This document shows positions 63,601 to 64,000 of a DNA stretch of 64,000 nt, in pieces. Position 1 is the stretch's first letter; each line of letters begins with the position of its first letter. Both the position numbers and the translations under genes were made by a program. The notes below the pieces were generated by a model, which made no database searches, was not told where the DNA came from, and was given only the letters and a program-made list of their open reading frames with translations. Where the stretch lies: the NCBI RefSeq assembly GCF_015832195.1, contig NC_052018.1, positions 30,408,115-30,472,114 of the forward strand, given 5' to 3'. The stretch is from Motacilla alba alba (lineage: Eukaryota > Chordata > Aves > Passeriformes > Motacillidae).

Positions 63601-64000
63601 CAGGTTCGGGCTGCTAAATATTGAAAAAAATAACAATTTAATATCATCATTTTAGAAGCTTTTTTTAAACAGAGGAGCTCCTGTTCTAGGCTGTGTCTTC
63701 TGCTGTTTAGACTTCTGCAGTTTAAAACTGCAACTTAACACACAATGCAAAATTTTTCAGAGAAAAACAGAGTTCCGAAGTCCTTGCATATGTTAGGACA
63801 AAATATTCCATAATTAATCATTGTCTAAATGAAAAACCTCATAAATAAAAATAGTTTAGCTAAAGAATGTATCTTTTCAGTTATCAAGGAGAGAAGAGGT
63901 CTCTATTTCTGTTTTTATTTTCATGAGAAAAAAATCTTTTTTTATACCAAAATTTTGACAAATGCTTTATGGTATTTGTCAAAGAAATATACTTCTCAAT
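54630..64000. other. Gene desert, nothing recognised
   Basis: Over 9 kb of AT-rich DNA to the end of the window without a gene, RNA or interspersed repeat that I can support. The longest open frame (186 codons, 57644-58204 plus) is cysteine/leucine/serine-rich with a chance-like hydrophobic stretch and resembles no known family. If gene order is as in mammals, KCNQ5 should lie further right, outside the window. Confidence 0.5.

Noticed and set aside
1..64000. CRISPR arrays, bacterial operons, tRNA or rRNA genes, intact retroviral genomes
   Set aside because: No regularly spaced repeats, no ribosome-binding-site gene structure, no cloverleaf or rRNA stretch, and no paired LTRs or gag-pol-like frames recognised by eye.

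Overview
This window looks like nuclear DNA from a bird. A vertebrate neuronal gene with conventional GT-AG introns occupies the left end. The dominant interspersed repeats are CR1 LINE fragments, several with the CR1 3' tail ending in ATTCTATGATTC-type octamers. I recognise no mammalian SINEs, and the intergenic DNA is AT-rich and CpG-poor. Another sauropsid such as a crocodilian or turtle is possible but less likely. I cannot name the species.

Region 1 (1 to about 10710): the 3' end of RIMS1, plus strand. Five exons (1496-1637, 4700-4812, 7167-7268, 7946-8085, 8476-8694 to the stop) join in phase and encode the last 237 residues of the presynaptic active-zone scaffold RIM1. They cover the linker before C2B, the whole C2B domain and the C-terminal tail. 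A 3' UTR of about 2 kb follows, with a good poly(A) signal at 10688. The rest of the gene (Rab3-binding zinc finger, PDZ, C2A) lies upstream of the window. One intron carries three CR1 3' ends.

Region 2 (about 10.7-16.0 kb): intergenic DNA with one short CR1 tail and no gene I can support.

Region 3 (about 16.0-17.75 kb): a 53-base T run, then the only CpG island of the window (densest at 16960-17160, with GC boxes and an RE1/REST-like 21-mer), then a CpG-retaining shoulder. No recognised coding exon is attached to it. In mammals the next gene downstream of RIMS1 in the same orientation is KCNQ5. I searched for its first coding exon by protein recognition and did not see it, so the island is an orphan: a possible non-coding RNA promoter, an alternative promoter or a CpG-rich regulatory element.

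Region 4 (about 17.75-64 kb): a gene desert. It holds a CR1 internal fragment (34.05-34.9 kb), a minus-strand CR1 tail (39.7 kb) beside an unidentified 112-codon open frame (40.07-40.4 kb), an ancient CR1 copy (47.74-48.24 kb), a fairly well preserved CR1 3' end (48.92-49.37 kb), several microsatellites and two hairpins. No tRNA, rRNA, CRISPR array or second protein-coding gene was recognised. I did not find a clear new biological system. The items most worth checking are the orphan CpG island with its RE1-like site, the 91-nt stem-loop at 36943-37033, and the unidentified open frame at 40.07 kb.
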